Shown: positions 10,297-19,943 of the stretch, one piece after another
How positions within the stretch are numbered: position 1 is the stretch's first letter
Layout: each line of letters opens with the position of its first letter
NCBI RefSeq assembly: GCF_963678635.1
Contig: NC_087063.1
Location: 22,698,701-22,762,700, forward strand
DNA from: Symsagittifera roscoffensis
Lineage: Eukaryota > Xenacoelomorpha > Acoela > Convolutidae
DNA: 64,000 bases
Reading direction: 5' to 3'
The notes under the pieces: model-generated
Told to the model about the DNA's origin: nothing
The model's database searches: none
What the model saw: the letters and a program-made list of their open reading frames with translations, nothing else
Program-made: the position numbers and the translations under genes

Positions 10297-11071
10297 CATA
10301 CTCCCCGGACAAGTCCCCATCAATGTCCCTATTGATCGCATAACACCGGGTTATCGTCAAGTAGTGTTCCAGTTTTCTGTAATCAATCTTACAAATCGCA
10401 TAAGAAAATGAAATTTATCTATTCCACCTCAACTCACTACGTGTTCACAAATGGCATCGTACTACATCTCACTGCCTTTCAACATTTTCACAAAATTTGC
10501 ACCATGAGGAGTGTCCTAGATAAAATTTCTTTTCTGACTACTTACGTCGTCTTGCCATAAAACTTCTTTTCCTTCCTTGTGATTAAAAAGTTGGGACGTG
10601 GCACGGCCACGCACCCGTTAAAATTAACTTAACATTACTCACCAAGTATAATCAGTTATTTATGCAGTCCTTTCAATATTAAAACTAAGAAACTCTGTGG
10701 CTAGGAAAGTTATTGAGTTACTCACCCTTCTCGAGCGAGTTTACTCAAACTTACCATGTCGCCACACAGTGAAATTGTGTCTTACACATGTTAAAAACTT
10801 CAGTCATGTTTAAATAGGTAAATATACTCACCTACGTTCTATATATATACATAAATAGTATAACTAAAACTTTCTTTCAACAATTTTAACAATTGTAACA
10901 ATTTTCAAAGTTTGGTTTGAGCAAACTAAATCAAAACAAAAAGTTTAACAAGTCCAATAATCAAAACTTGGTTGATTGGTTTAAGTTTTCACACACAAAG
11001 ACAATCGAGTTTTTTCTCCTTTTCTTCTCTTCTTTGCTCACGCCTTCACTTGCTCTCTTCGTTCATAATCT
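10297..11071 (-). other. Noncoding stretch between the extra coding block and the LTR of element 2
   Basis: AT-rich, without a supported gene. Next to the LTR the minus strand reads GGGGACTTGTCC then GGGGAGTATG, which is only a weak candidate for a polypurine tract. Near 10,885-10,910 there is a run of AACAATTTTAACAATTGTAACAATT-type short repeats. It would be the 3' untranslated part of the element transcript. Confidence 0.5.
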
Positions 11072-12523
11072 TCATTCCATCGCTTCTCCATCCTGATCTT
11101 CAGCTTCGCTGTCTTCTAGGACTTTCTCCAACATGTCCATAGAGTTGCGGGCCGTGCCCCAACTCTCCTGTTCCAACAGCCTCGGTTTGCAACAAGGTAG
11201 CAGGTCCACATTCACCTTTTGCTCCCGGTTCCTGCAAAAGCTGTTGTGAAGACATAGGCTCACATTTCTTTCTAGGTCAGCTCTTAAGACCTCTTTCTTT
11301 TCATCTTCAGTTACACAAGGCGCTCCAGCTACTCGCTTCACCGCCGTGGTGACCGCGTTTCTGGGCGTCAGGAATGCTCTCTTATAGGCTCCCGGTCCTA
11401 TATCTAGCTGGAAAGATTGATAGGCTTCCGTGTTCCTCGACATGTGACGCTTCGCGCGTTCATACATCCATGATGTCATCACTGCACGGAACCAAGGCAT
11501 CAATCTCTGCCTCGACCATATCCTTTCAATGGCTTTGGGTATTCTCAGAACCTTGCAGGTGGTTCTGAAAAGATCCAACTCACGACTCATCTTCACGTTG
11601 CTCAGCTGCTCAGGAGTCGGCACGGCCGTCTCCTGTTCACTTGTGTCCGCGTTAGCCTCCAACCATCTCACTGCCAGCATGGCACTAACCACCACGATTG
11701 ACACCTGTTGATTCTGATCGGGCAACCCCGTAGAGTAGAAATCCTCCACGTCCCATACTAGCATCAGATTCCAGCGTTTGGGGTACCACAACGTCTGCGC
11801 CAAGCAGTGGCAAGGATACTCCCCATGGGTCCTCACTATTTTCCTTCGGGTTTGATACCCTGAGGCTCCCAGCAACGGTTCCACCTCCATCAGAATTCTG
11901 TGTAAGTCGTCTTTCTCTTCTATGGTGGGGAATTCAGTGGGTAACGCTCCACTCGCTTTCTGCTTCTGGAACTCACTCACATTACCTTCGTTCAATCTCA
12001 GAAACTCTTCACCCACTACATCTTGCAACTCGCCTTCAGATCTCTTCGGGACTGCCCGAAAGATCTTTGCCAACAAATCATATGACCTCTCTGACATTCT
12101 GGCCAACCTCACGCACTTTGGCACAGAGAAAAGTTGGTCAATCAACACCTGCTGTGTCCTCGCATCCATCACCACCATGTGTGTAGGAAACCTACTACTG
12201 CAATATGGTGCAGAGCTTGAACCCACCAGATATTTTGAACCAGTAGTTTTATGATATGCTTCACTATCCTTCATATTCATTTCGTTTTCCAGAGCTTCTC
12301 GCCAGCCTCCGATCTTCTGTTCTGTCTGCAATGCTCCAGGGAATACTTCCACGCTGAGGGACGTCACTAGCTCATGGGCACGCTCCAGGCGCTCAAGCGA
12401 TTCTATCGACCTCGTCATGCTACAAAATCCCAAGGCTGTGATCAAGTTTACATCCGTCACCCCATGACAATCCGCGACTAACTCCATTCCACTCTTATCC
12501 GACATGCTCAATCTTCCGTACAA
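11072..12523 (-). CDS. Extra block, frame 6: unknown protein segment (C-terminal end)
   Basis: 483 codons that I do not recognise. The frame opens directly after an in-frame TAG (12,544-12,542) that ends the preceding segment; only about six codons separate the stop from the first codon counted here (a TTG), and the first ATG is at 12,505. It shares the frame of the preceding 634-codon segment, so the two look like one protein cut by a single stop. The sequence seems soluble and mostly helical, with no membrane segment or signal peptide. It has scattered Cys (CHCLAQ, FCRN, LPCCKP) and an acidic tail (EDSEAEDQDGEAME) before TGA. It is the last coding piece before the LTR. No domain can be assigned by eye. 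Confidence 0.7.
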   Translation of the reverse strand: MYGRLSMSDKSGMELVADCHGVTDVNLITALGFCSMTRSIESLERLERAHELVTSLSVEVFPGALQTEQKIGGWREALENEMNMKDSEAYHKTTGSKYLVGSSSAPYCSSRFPTHMVVMDARTQQVLIDQLFSVPKCVRLARMSERSYDLLAKIFRAVPKRSEGELQDVVGEEFLRLNEGNVSEFQKQKASGALPTEFPTIEEKDDLHRILMEVEPLLGASGYQTRRKIVRTHGEYPCHCLAQTLWYPKRWNLMLVWDVEDFYSTGLPDQNQQVSIVVVSAMLAVRWLEANADTSEQETAVPTPEQLSNVKMSRELDLFRTTCKVLRIPKAIERIWSRQRLMPWFRAVMTSWMYERAKRHMSRNTEAYQSFQLDIGPGAYKRAFLTPRNAVTTAVKRVAGAPCVTEDEKKEVLRADLERNVSLCLHNSFCRNREQKVNVDLLPCCKPRLLEQESWGTARNSMDMLEKVLEDSEAEDQDGEAME

Positions 12524-12541
12524 TCGTGCCAGTTGTCTATG

Positions 12542-14446
12542 CTACTCGCTCAGCGTAATCAGGCAGTACCCCAAGTTGCAAACATGTCCCTCCATCCCAC
12601 TATGTTGAGCCAAGCATGTGCCTTGCTTCATCCAATTGCTCGATGGACTTTCCTCGGATAGCTCCGTGGATGGGTTGCTCTTCCGCTTCGTCAACCTCAT
12701 GGCCAGCAGATGGTGTATCATGGCCAGATCATGTAAACCCGCGTCATCGTCCAGGTCTAACGTGATATCCGCCGTCATGTCCCAGATTAAACCGGCGTTA
12801 GGATGAGGACACCAAGAAGGCTTCATGAGTTCCCACATCGTTACTAGACTGGTTTTCAAGGGACCGTCCCAAGAACCACAATCAAAACTCACTTGCCCTT
12901 TTAGCTCGGGAACCGAGGGTTCGACCACTCGTTCTTCCAAGATAATTCCCAGCTTGGGTTGTTCCACCATCAGTATTCCAGTTTCTTTAATCCGTTCAAC
13001 CCAGAAATTGAGTACTATGACTTGCTCATAGTCGAAGTACGCTTCCCTGGCTTCTTCATTCACGAAGGGAATATACACCATCCCCGGTATGCCAGACACA
13101 TATTGGAACGACTTCAGTTTTCCTAGTGTTGCAAAGTCCTTTTGTCCCTTGACTGCTTCAATCAACTCCCTGTTCACTTTCAATTCTTTGTTGGAATATC
13201 TTCTCACTTCTTCCAACTTGCGATAGCTCTCCATGTCATTCGACTCATTATTTGGTACAGTCAACGGCATATCCTGATATAGTTCCAGGAGTGCCCTAAG
13301 GAAGTTTCTTTCGCAATCAACTCCCTTTTGCCGAATGATCTTTATACATTCTCCCAAAACAGGAGTGGGGATACGATCCACCACGAACCTGACAAAGCAA
13401 AGGGCATCCTTACGCTTAGCCCATGCTATCGCAGAATTGTCTTTTGAAATCAACGCTCGCAGAGCTTCCATCAACTCCAGCTCCTGTTCCCGTGATTTCG
13501 AATCATTACTGGCTTCATATTCCGCCTTCTTGATGCCCATCAAGCACCAAGCCAACCGTACTTGCAGACCGGTTCTCATGCAAGGATGAGCCAGGTACGC
13601 TGCCACCGTCGCAGGTGCATGCATCGTCTCGTCGAAGTATCTCTGGAGGGCCGCCCTCCAAGAAATTTCTAGTAATTTTTCTAATCCGATTTCGTTCGCT
13701 TCAGAGGACATTACCGTACCGTATTCTTTCCGATTTAAGTTTGAATTCTCCGTAAGCTCTTTCAGATACTCCTGCATGGCTCGCTTCTCGCTCCAAGCCA
13801 TCAGGTGCCCTCTCGCGGAGTTTCTCGCTTTCAACATCTCCACATAACCCCCTGCTGGATCTCCCATGTGGACCGATTCCGGCACAGTGACTCGACTGTA
13901 CTCGACCACGTCGAGTTGCCCTTCCAGTTTCAATTTGGCCATGTTGGTCCGCGAGGGCCTGTAATCTTCAAGTCCTCCAGATCCACATTGACTGATGATC
14001 TCCATCTCTAATTTAGTGTCTGCCAGGGTTCGTGCTGTTTTCTTTGATCTCACGGCTGTCGTGGTCAGACCTGCCAAGAGCATAGGGGGTATCAGATTCT
14101 CTTTTTCTCCCCCGGTCAGCGTCGCACCATCTCCTTGCCCGCTCTCGCCTGAACGACCTGCGTTCGTCAGAGAGGCCACCACTGCGCTGGCTTTCGACTT
14201 CACCACTCTCGGGTTCACGGCTCGACTTCCTGTCTTCCCTTTTAGTCGCTTCAGCCCCTTTCTGGCTCGTCTGACAGGTAATTTCTTTGTGACCTGCTGA
14301 TCATCGGCACTGTCTTCTGTAACTGGCTCGGTCAGAACATCCGACTCCATGGAGTTCACTATTTTCTGCAGGACCTCACGCATGATGGTTGGTTCAATCC
14401 CACCTTCATTATGGACTGCGTCCCATATCGTCGTATCACGTCCCAT
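12542..14446 (-). CDS. Extra block, frame 5: unknown protein segment with a basic N-terminus
   Basis: 634 codons from an ATG at 14,446; the frame is open for about 18 codons further upstream, back to a TGA. The N-terminus is disordered and basic from about residue 50 (KKLPVRRARKGLKRLKGKTG), suggesting nucleic-acid or acidic-partner contact. From about residue 160 it looks folded and helical, with Trp- and Arg-rich stretches (ARGHLMAWSEKRAMQEYL, CMRTGLQVRLAWCLMGIKKA). No family recognised. It ends at a TAG (12,542-12,544), beyond which the same frame stays open into the next segment. Relative to the preceding 161-codon segment it is shifted by -1 around the TAA at 14,494. Confidence 0.7.
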   Translation of the reverse strand: MGRDTTIWDAVHNEGGIEPTIMREVLQKIVNSMESDVLTEPVTEDSADDQQVTKKLPVRRARKGLKRLKGKTGSRAVNPRVVKSKASAVVASLTNAGRSGESGQGDGATLTGGEKENLIPPMLLAGLTTTAVRSKKTARTLADTKLEMEIISQCGSGGLEDYRPSRTNMAKLKLEGQLDVVEYSRVTVPESVHMGDPAGGYVEMLKARNSARGHLMAWSEKRAMQEYLKELTENSNLNRKEYGTVMSSEANEIGLEKLLEISWRAALQRYFDETMHAPATVAAYLAHPCMRTGLQVRLAWCLMGIKKAEYEASNDSKSREQELELMEALRALISKDNSAIAWAKRKDALCFVRFVVDRIPTPVLGECIKIIRQKGVDCERNFLRALLELYQDMPLTVPNNESNDMESYRKLEEVRRYSNKELKVNRELIEAVKGQKDFATLGKLKSFQYVSGIPGMVYIPFVNEEAREAYFDYEQVIVLNFWVERIKETGILMVEQPKLGIILEERVVEPSVPELKGQVSFDCGSWDGPLKTSLVTMWELMKPSWCPHPNAGLIWDMTADITLDLDDDAGLHDLAMIHHLLAMRLTKRKSNPSTELSEESPSSNWMKQGTCLAQHSGMEGHVCNLGYCLITLSE

Positions 14447-14493
14447 GACCTTTCCATGAAGTTCACTCGGCTCGAGGTTGCCCCTGTCTTGCC

Positions 14494-14979
14494 TTATAAT
14501 TCACTTTGATATCTCTCCCATTCCTCTTCCGGTAGCGTACTCAGGAAGGATACCCTCATTGATTCCTCAATTTTTCTCCTCCTCGGTGACTCATGGAGCA
14601 ATCTTTGCGGATCCCTGCTTCTGCATTCTCTCGCCTGGCTTATTGGGTCCATCGGGGATAAGTCGGCCGACGCCTCCTTTGTAGGGGACATGAAAGACGA
14701 TGGCGTCATTAGCAATAGACTCCCATCGACTTCCCCATCGTCGTCTTCACTGAACCGGTATTCTAGCAAGTCTCTCTCCAACGCTCCTAGATCCGTCTCA
14801 CCCGGTTTTCCCGTCTTTCCCTCGATGTCGTTATCGTTATCGTCCTGATCCATCAATTCATCATCACCTGCATCAGGTTTCGGCTTGAGTCCTGAAGGGC
14901 CTTGTCGTGTGTCTATGCCCGAGTCCGACCGAGCCGGTACGGTCATGTCTCCTGCGTGATAAAACAATTCATCGTTCAC
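14494..14979 (-). CDS. Extra block, frame 4: short acidic, disordered segment
   Basis: 161 codons counted from a GTG at 14,979; there is no ATG before HAGDM, about ten codons in. The frame is already open from the TAG at 15,049-15,051 and is the same frame as the preceding 422-codon segment, so this reads as its continuation after one stop. The composition is that of a linker: an acidic run (DAGDDELMDQDDNDNDIEG), Ser/Pro-rich stretches and a basic patch (RRRKIEE). It ends WERYQSEL then TAA; a one-base shift at that stop leads into the next segment. Confidence 0.6.
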   Translation of the reverse strand: MNDELFYHAGDMTVPARSDSGIDTRQGPSGLKPKPDAGDDELMDQDDNDNDIEGKTGKPGETDLGALERDLLEYRFSEDDDGEVDGSLLLMTPSSFMSPTKEASADLSPMDPISQARECRSRDPQRLLHESPRRRKIEESMRVSFLSTLPEEEWERYQSEL

Positions 14980-15048
14980 CAGGAATTCTACGGACTCTTC
15001 GCCATGTGGTGCCAGGTCCTCTATCGTTATGTATGAGCCTCCTCTGCT

Positions 15049-16317
15049 CTACCTTGCCACTTCCAGCATCACTACTTTCGCTTCTCCTGACCACTTCAGT
15101 CTTGATAAATCATCCGTGGGAGTATACACTTCGTTCCACATTTCAGCCGAGACCTCTGGTCTCCTGGAAGGTAATGCCTTGATCTTTTTCCTACTCCAAG
15201 CATCAGGAAATGAGAAGTCAAACGTGTGCGCGGCTGCTACATTCCAGCTGATGAAGCGCGGCTCCATCACTTCACTCCACTTCAGCATTCTCTTCTCCGC
15301 ATCACGAGCTGCTCCGATGCGAGGGGCAATGATGGGAGATGTGGCTCCCAACAACATCCTCCTTATCGGTGGATATCGAGGGCATTGGTCCGGCAGCGGC
15401 CTGGACCCAGAAAGCCACGCTTGCTGGTTCTCTTTCGCATGCGCATAGGCCTCTGGTACGAGTGGGACTCCCATAGCCGCTCCTGTATCCTTCACTACTG
15501 GTCTCAAATTCCAAAACTTCGGGTTAAACTGGATGTGAGAAAGGTCCTCACGGCCCATTCGGCACTTGAAGTGGTTGTTGAAATCCATCAACACCCAACC
15601 TGGCTCAGCTATTCTTCCGAACAGCCTATCGTCGCTGGCCAGCCCTCTCAGCTCCCTCTGCTCTACGCAATTCAGCACGGAACAGTCCACAACTGAGACC
15701 AGGTTGACATACAACACAGAATTCCTGTATGCCTTGACTTGCACGTCCGGGAACGCGAAAGACATCACCGGTCCATACACCACCGTGACGAGTTCCCGCA
15801 GTCCGTGAATCAGAGCCAACGGGTCGATCCGCATCATGACAGCCAAGTCTGTCAGCAAGGGCATGCCACAATACTGCTTACATTCACCCGCATCCGTCGC
15901 CACCTTATCTTCTACCGTGACGCTTCTGTTCTGTTGCAAGAGATATTGGAGCAAGAGAGTCCTCCAGTCTTTCATCTTCCTGAGCGAGGCGGTTTCCAAC
16001 TGTGCATTGAACTCACGACTTGGTCCCTGAAGTTGTTCAGGGTAACGCAACAGCACCCGCAAATCACCCAGTCGACCGTAGGTCATGGCAATCAGAGTCA
16101 GGAGTCCATCCAATCTCAAATCTGCCAACGCTTGGGTGAAGAGATTCGCCGGTCCCTTCACGAAATTTTCATGACCAAATGTCACGTATAGGGCTAATAT
16201 CAGGCCAATCGACAACTTCCTGATGTCTTTGACGAAACTCGCGATCAGGTTCCGGGATGCCCTAGGATAGCACGTCGACAGGAAGGATGGCGTCCATCCC
16301 ACTCCCATTCCACCCAA
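15049..16317 (-). CDS. Extra block, frame 3: unknown conserved-looking protein segment
   Basis: 422 codons, counted from a TTG at 16,317 (first ATG at 16,308). It follows the preceding segment in the same frame after a single TGA (16,332-16,330) and about four codons. It is rich in hydrophobic helices (LIASFVKDIRKLSIGLILAL, PLALIHGLRELVTVVYG) but I see no convincing signal peptide or transmembrane anchor, so it does not look like an envelope glycoprotein. The middle reads like a compact globular domain (VLYVNLVSVVDCSVLNC, GWVLMDFNNHFKC). No family assigned. It ends LEVAR then TAG. Confidence 0.7.
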   Translation of the reverse strand: MGGMGVGWTPSFLSTCYPRASRNLIASFVKDIRKLSIGLILALYVTFGHENFVKGPANLFTQALADLRLDGLLTLIAMTYGRLGDLRVLLRYPEQLQGPSREFNAQLETASLRKMKDWRTLLLQYLLQQNRSVTVEDKVATDAGECKQYCGMPLLTDLAVMMRIDPLALIHGLRELVTVVYGPVMSFAFPDVQVKAYRNSVLYVNLVSVVDCSVLNCVEQRELRGLASDDRLFGRIAEPGWVLMDFNNHFKCRMGREDLSHIQFNPKFWNLRPVVKDTGAAMGVPLVPEAYAHAKENQQAWLSGSRPLPDQCPRYPPIRRMLLGATSPIIAPRIGAARDAEKRMLKWSEVMEPRFISWNVAAAHTFDFSFPDAWSRKKIKALPSRRPEVSAEMWNEVYTPTDDLSRLKWSGEAKVVMLEVAR

Positions 16318-16329
16318 GATGGCATCCGA

Positions 16330-17334
16330 TCACTCATACTGTGCCCTCGTGGCTAGCACGTCAGCTTGGAACTTGTCCAGTGACATCGTGTTTACGTCCT
16401 GCATCAATTTCAACATCATGCCCCCAGCTAACTCCCGGGCATCAAACAAGTTCTTCAGATACACGTGTATCTCTTTTATCACAGCCGGCGCATGCTCGAA
16501 CGCGTCCTCACCCAAGGTGCACAGCCTTGGTGACAAGTACAACCATACGTTGTTGTGTGGCTTCGTGCGCAAAGCCATTGCCATGAGATCTTCTTCCGCT
16601 GACGTCATGTTCTTCCTGACTGTCCTGCCCTGCTCGTTCTCGGCATGATCCATCTGTCTGAACCAGAGATCATCAGCCACCTGTTGTACCAACAGATGAT
16701 CTTCATCTACCCCTGGTCTTAACTTCAACAATCTGGCAAAGTTGGACAGCTCCAACCCCAGAACCTCATCTAGCACCAACCGAGTTGTGCTACAATCTTT
16801 GAGTCCCTGTATGGCATTGGAAATGTCAGCCCAAACGGCGGGAAGCTCAGATCGGGACGGGTAGTAATTGTCTGGGTCTACCACTCTGTTCGGGGCAGGA
16901 ATTATTACGTTGAACCTCCCCTCTGCTATCGTTGTGACCATCGTGTACACAAACTGAAGGGGTTCTGGCAATGCAGCGTACCCTGGTGACAACACAAAGA
17001 CCACCTTCACTACATTTTGGGTGAAACGTTGTTTTGCTGCTGTTTCTACCTCAGCCATCGCCGAGAGCAATGTCATTATCGCCTCCCCTATGACCTCGTT
17101 GCTCGGGACCGACCCATCCGTCAGACATGTCAACAAGCCCCTGCTTTGCAGATGATCATTTGAGCCGGCAACCACTATCACCTGCGGCTCCATGCTGACC
17201 ACCCTTCGTACACTTATCATCATACCTATTGCCTGTCCCCAGTCCAATTTAGGCGCCGTCAAGAAAATCACGTCGGGCCAGAAGAGAGAACGGGGCGTAT
17301 AGAGATAATCGGAACTGGCCACAATCAGATCCAC
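16330..17334 (-). CDS. Extra block, frame 2: segment with a second, degenerate SGNH-like motif
   Basis: 334 codons. The frame has no ATG near its beginning (first codon counted is a GTG at 17,334; the first Met is at GMMISV). It overlaps the end of the 872-codon segment in a -1 relation, so it most likely continues that protein. Residues 53-60 (VVAGSNDH) resemble the GxND block of SGNH hydrolases. An alpha/beta-looking run precedes (LIVASSDYLY, DVIFLTAPKLDWGQA) and follows (KVVFVLSPGY, RFNVIIPAPNRVV). A clear GDS serine block is missing, so if it is an SGNH fold it may be inactive. The rest is helical. It ends TRAQYE then TGA, and the frame stays open afterwards. Confidence 0.7.
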   Translation of the reverse strand: MDLIVASSDYLYTPRSLFWPDVIFLTAPKLDWGQAIGMMISVRRVVSMEPQVIVVAGSNDHLQSRGLLTCLTDGSVPSNEVIGEAIMTLLSAMAEVETAAKQRFTQNVVKVVFVLSPGYAALPEPLQFVYTMVTTIAEGRFNVIIPAPNRVVDPDNYYPSRSELPAVWADISNAIQGLKDCSTTRLVLDEVLGLELSNFARLLKLRPGVDEDHLLVQQVADDLWFRQMDHAENEQGRTVRKNMTSAEEDLMAMALRTKPHNNVWLYLSPRLCTLGEDAFEHAPAVIKEIHVYLKNLFDARELAGGMMLKLMQDVNTMSLDKFQADVLATRAQYE

Positions 17335-19943
17335 TTTGCAGCTTTCATCTCTAAGGGATCGTAAGCTGCAAACAGGCCGTCGCCTATTGGGGCCTCCAGT
17401 TTCCCATATCTCTTGTCATCTCCATCCACCGTGGTCGTTCGGGGGTAGTCCCTTGAATACTCGCCAGGCGTCTGACCGGGTGGTTTAGCAAACTGCCTGT
17501 ACATCTTGTGATGCTTGTTATTGGGCTTGTTCTCTGCCTGAAACTTGCCCTTGCGAGCAGGTGGCGCCAGTTCCCGGGCTCTCTGTCGGACGTCCGTAAG
17601 AGACCGGGTATTCAAAGGTCCAAAGGTATTGTCCTGAGGCAACCCATTCAAGTCTGCGTGCCGGAGCGTAGTCGTGGAACTGAACTGCTCCTGCTCTGCT
17701 AGCAGCCAATCCACGCCCGGTATCCGATATAGTCGCGACACTGTGGGACTTTCTCCGCCAATCATTTTCATTGCGTCCTCCCAACACGTCAGGGTATTCA
17801 TGTTCAACTTCGCGGACATGTCCGTCTTGTACTGTCCCCAATGACTAGGGTCTGATTGGTTCCAAAGCAGCACGCTGCCTGGTTCAACTCCCTCCGTTGG
17901 CACGGCGCTCGTAGACGGTCCTGCTGCTGAAGCAGGGTTTGCCGTGGCGGGCGGATCGTTCCTCCTAGACACGGTCTGGGAGTTATTCCTGTTCTGAACC
18001 ACTGATCTCCCGAGTCGGCTTTCGAGCGGTTGTGTTCTGGGAGGAGGAGCAGTCCCTAGCCTCTCTCTTACGTTTGAGCTCGGAGCGATGGGTGTGGCTG
18101 CAGCCGTCTCCATTGCCAAGGGCCCTTGGCGGTTGACGAGGGATTCGGGCACGCTTGCCCTTATTCTACTTCCTCCGGTCGAGCTGGTCCGAGCCAGAGA
18201 ACTGGTCGCCCTTGACTCCTGCTCCACTTCCCTCAACTGCGTCTGAAATACATCATTGACCCAGTGTCTCCCTCGTTGGGTGTTGAAATGTATTCCATCT
18301 CTGGTAAGCGCGATGTGATCAATCATGCGCAGCATGTTCTCGAGATCCAGAAGTCGCAGCTCGCCAGGGTTGTTTCCCACCAGATTGCGGATCATTTCAT
18401 TCCACCGTGTCACGTTGCCATTCATGAAATCTGCCACTGTGGTGCCCACCAGCGGGTTTTGTGGTATCGTGCACAGCACCACAAACCTGGGCCTGTACTT
18501 CTCCTTCAGTTCATTCAGGAGGCATACCAACAGAGGCTCCCACTTGCTCTCCGGAGTCACTGGGGCTCTCGAGACGTCGTTGGTTCCCAGCATTATCACC
18601 AGCGTATCCAGGTGATCCTCGCTCTGGAATTCCATCATCTTGATGACCTGAGCCACTGAGGCTCCTCCAAAGGACAGAGTGGTAGTCTGACCATAGACAA
18701 AGATCTCATTCAGATCCCTCACCAAACTGTCTCCTATGATCAAGTGGCGACTCCCTGGGGGAATTACCTGGTCGCTCGTAGCGGGGTTCCAGCTCATGTC
18801 ATTCAGGCAGGCTCGAGGATGCTCCGCAGCTACTTGCGTGAACTGGTGACGTGTCATCAGATTCTTCCTAATGTCTACCACGCGGGACTTTTGAAAGGTT
18901 CTGCCATGCGCAGTCCCCGAGGACACTACCGTGCGGGGTGATCGCTCCGAGCTATTGGATGAATGATCACGACGTTGGGAAGGAACGATTCTACCCAATG
19001 TCCGTCCAGTGGTTCGGTTGATCTCATCCATTGTTGCTCTGGCCACTTGGTTGAACGATTCTTGGAACTGAGGAGCGAGGTATGTGTCAGAAGGATCCGG
19101 TATCGTGTTCCTTTGACTGGAAGCAGACGGTTGAGTATGCTGAGGAGCCTCGGGCCCTCTTGATGCACGTAAATCCAAAGCCTCGGTCTCTCTCGATGCA
19201 CACAGCTCCTGTACTCTTGTACTGGGGCGTGTGTCGCTGGATCCCTCCGAGGATTTCATTGTCGCCAGAACTTCCTGTGACACTTGGCTCATCTCTGCCA
19301 TATACAGCTCCTTCAGGTGCTTCATTTCATCCTCCTTGTAGGCCACCTGCAGATCTTCATATTTCTTCTTCCATTCTTCTCTTTCTCGAGCTATCGCCCT
19401 ATACTCCTGGAGTTTGGCACACAGCTTGCTCTGATCTCTATCCTTCTTCTCCAGCGTCTCAATTGTCTCCGACGTCTGGATCTCTATTTCATTCACCCTC
19501 ACCCTCTTCGGAGGAGGAGCAGCTGTTGGAGAGTCGACCGAATGTGACGGGCCTGGCCCATCACGTTGTCTCTTCGCTCCGATGAGTGGCTGCGCAGGTT
19601 GGACGGGTAAGGGCAGCTCACCTAGCCGGTGGTCCCTCTGCTCACCTAGTCCTGGCTCACGAGCCAGGTCGTGGCCAGACATTTCTCCACGCCGCCATCT
19701 CATCAGTCGGTTTCGACCTCTCTCGGCGGTCCCGGACTCAGCGAAGGCCAACATCAACACGACTTCCGTAGGGCGATTCCCTCGACCCTCTCGTCCTAAT
19801 GCATTGAGGAGCGCGACCACAAACATCGCCAGCCCCGGGTCTTCTCGTGTAAAATCACAATCGATCAGCCGCTGATAGATCTCGTCTAGAGTCGCTCCTA
19901 GACTCGCTGAGAGGAATTCCATAAGTTCGTTCGTGTCACCCAT
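17325..19943 (-). CDS. Extra block, frame 1: SGNH (GDSL) hydrolase with coiled-coil N-terminus
   Basis: 872 codons from an ATG at 19,943. After a helical start there is a coiled coil at about 155-230 (ETIETLEKKDRDQSKL, EREEWKKKYEDLQ). The SGNH hydrolase domain spans about 390-580: GDS with Ser406, the Gly block (SFGGAS), GTND with Asn455, and DxxH with Asp549 and His552. The catalytic set is complete, so esterase or lipase-type hydrolysis is plausible; the substrate is unknown. A long disordered Pro/Ser/Arg-rich linker follows (PPPRTQPLESRLGRS). CR1/L2-type retroelements and bdelloid Terminons also carry such esterases. It ends AAKWI then TGA, where a one-base shift joins the next segment. 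Confidence 0.85.
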   Translation of the reverse strand: MGDTNELMEFLSASLGATLDEIYQRLIDCDFTREDPGLAMFVVALLNALGREGRGNRPTEVVLMLAFAESGTAERGRNRLMRWRRGEMSGHDLAREPGLGEQRDHRLGELPLPVQPAQPLIGAKRQRDGPGPSHSVDSPTAAPPPKRVRVNEIEIQTSETIETLEKKDRDQSKLCAKLQEYRAIAREREEWKKKYEDLQVAYKEDEMKHLKELYMAEMSQVSQEVLATMKSSEGSSDTRPSTRVQELCASRETEALDLRASRGPEAPQHTQPSASSQRNTIPDPSDTYLAPQFQESFNQVARATMDEINRTTGRTLGRIVPSQRRDHSSNSSERSPRTVVSSGTAHGRTFQKSRVVDIRKNLMTRHQFTQVAAEHPRACLNDMSWNPATSDQVIPPGSRHLIIGDSLVRDLNEIFVYGQTTTLSFGGASVAQVIKMMEFQSEDHLDTLVIMLGTNDVSRAPVTPESKWEPLLVCLLNELKEKYRPRFVVLCTIPQNPLVGTTVADFMNGNVTRWNEMIRNLVGNNPGELRLLDLENMLRMIDHIALTRDGIHFNTQRGRHWVNDVFQTQLREVEQESRATSSLARTSSTGGSRIRASVPESLVNRQGPLAMETAAATPIAPSSNVRERLGTAPPPRTQPLESRLGRSVVQNRNNSQTVSRRNDPPATANPASAAGPSTSAVPTEGVEPGSVLLWNQSDPSHWGQYKTDMSAKLNMNTLTCWEDAMKMIGGESPTVSRLYRIPGVDWLLAEQEQFSSTTTLRHADLNGLPQDNTFGPLNTRSLTDVRQRARELAPPARKGKFQAENKPNNKHHKMYRQFAKPPGQTPGEYSRDYPRTTTVDGDDKRYGKLEAPIGDGLFAAYDPLEMKAAKWI

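Noticed and set aside
11374..19875. + strand frames opposite the extra coding block
   Set aside because: Short, overlapping and without family features; the minus strand frames are longer, contiguous and contain a complete SGNH motif set.
11072..19943. Bacterial-type operon or host contamination, given tightly packed frames
   Set aside because: No ribosome-binding sites, missing start codons, frames joined by single stops, and enclosure between LTR sequences of a gypsy element.
11072..19943. Reassigned stop codons (alternative genetic code)
   Set aside because: Both TGA and TAG interrupt this block, while 1,600 codons of element 1 gag-pol contain neither in frame.
11072..19943. Envelope glycoprotein in the env position
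   Set aside because: No signal peptide, fusion peptide, transmembrane anchor or Cys-rich ectodomain could be seen in any of the six frames.
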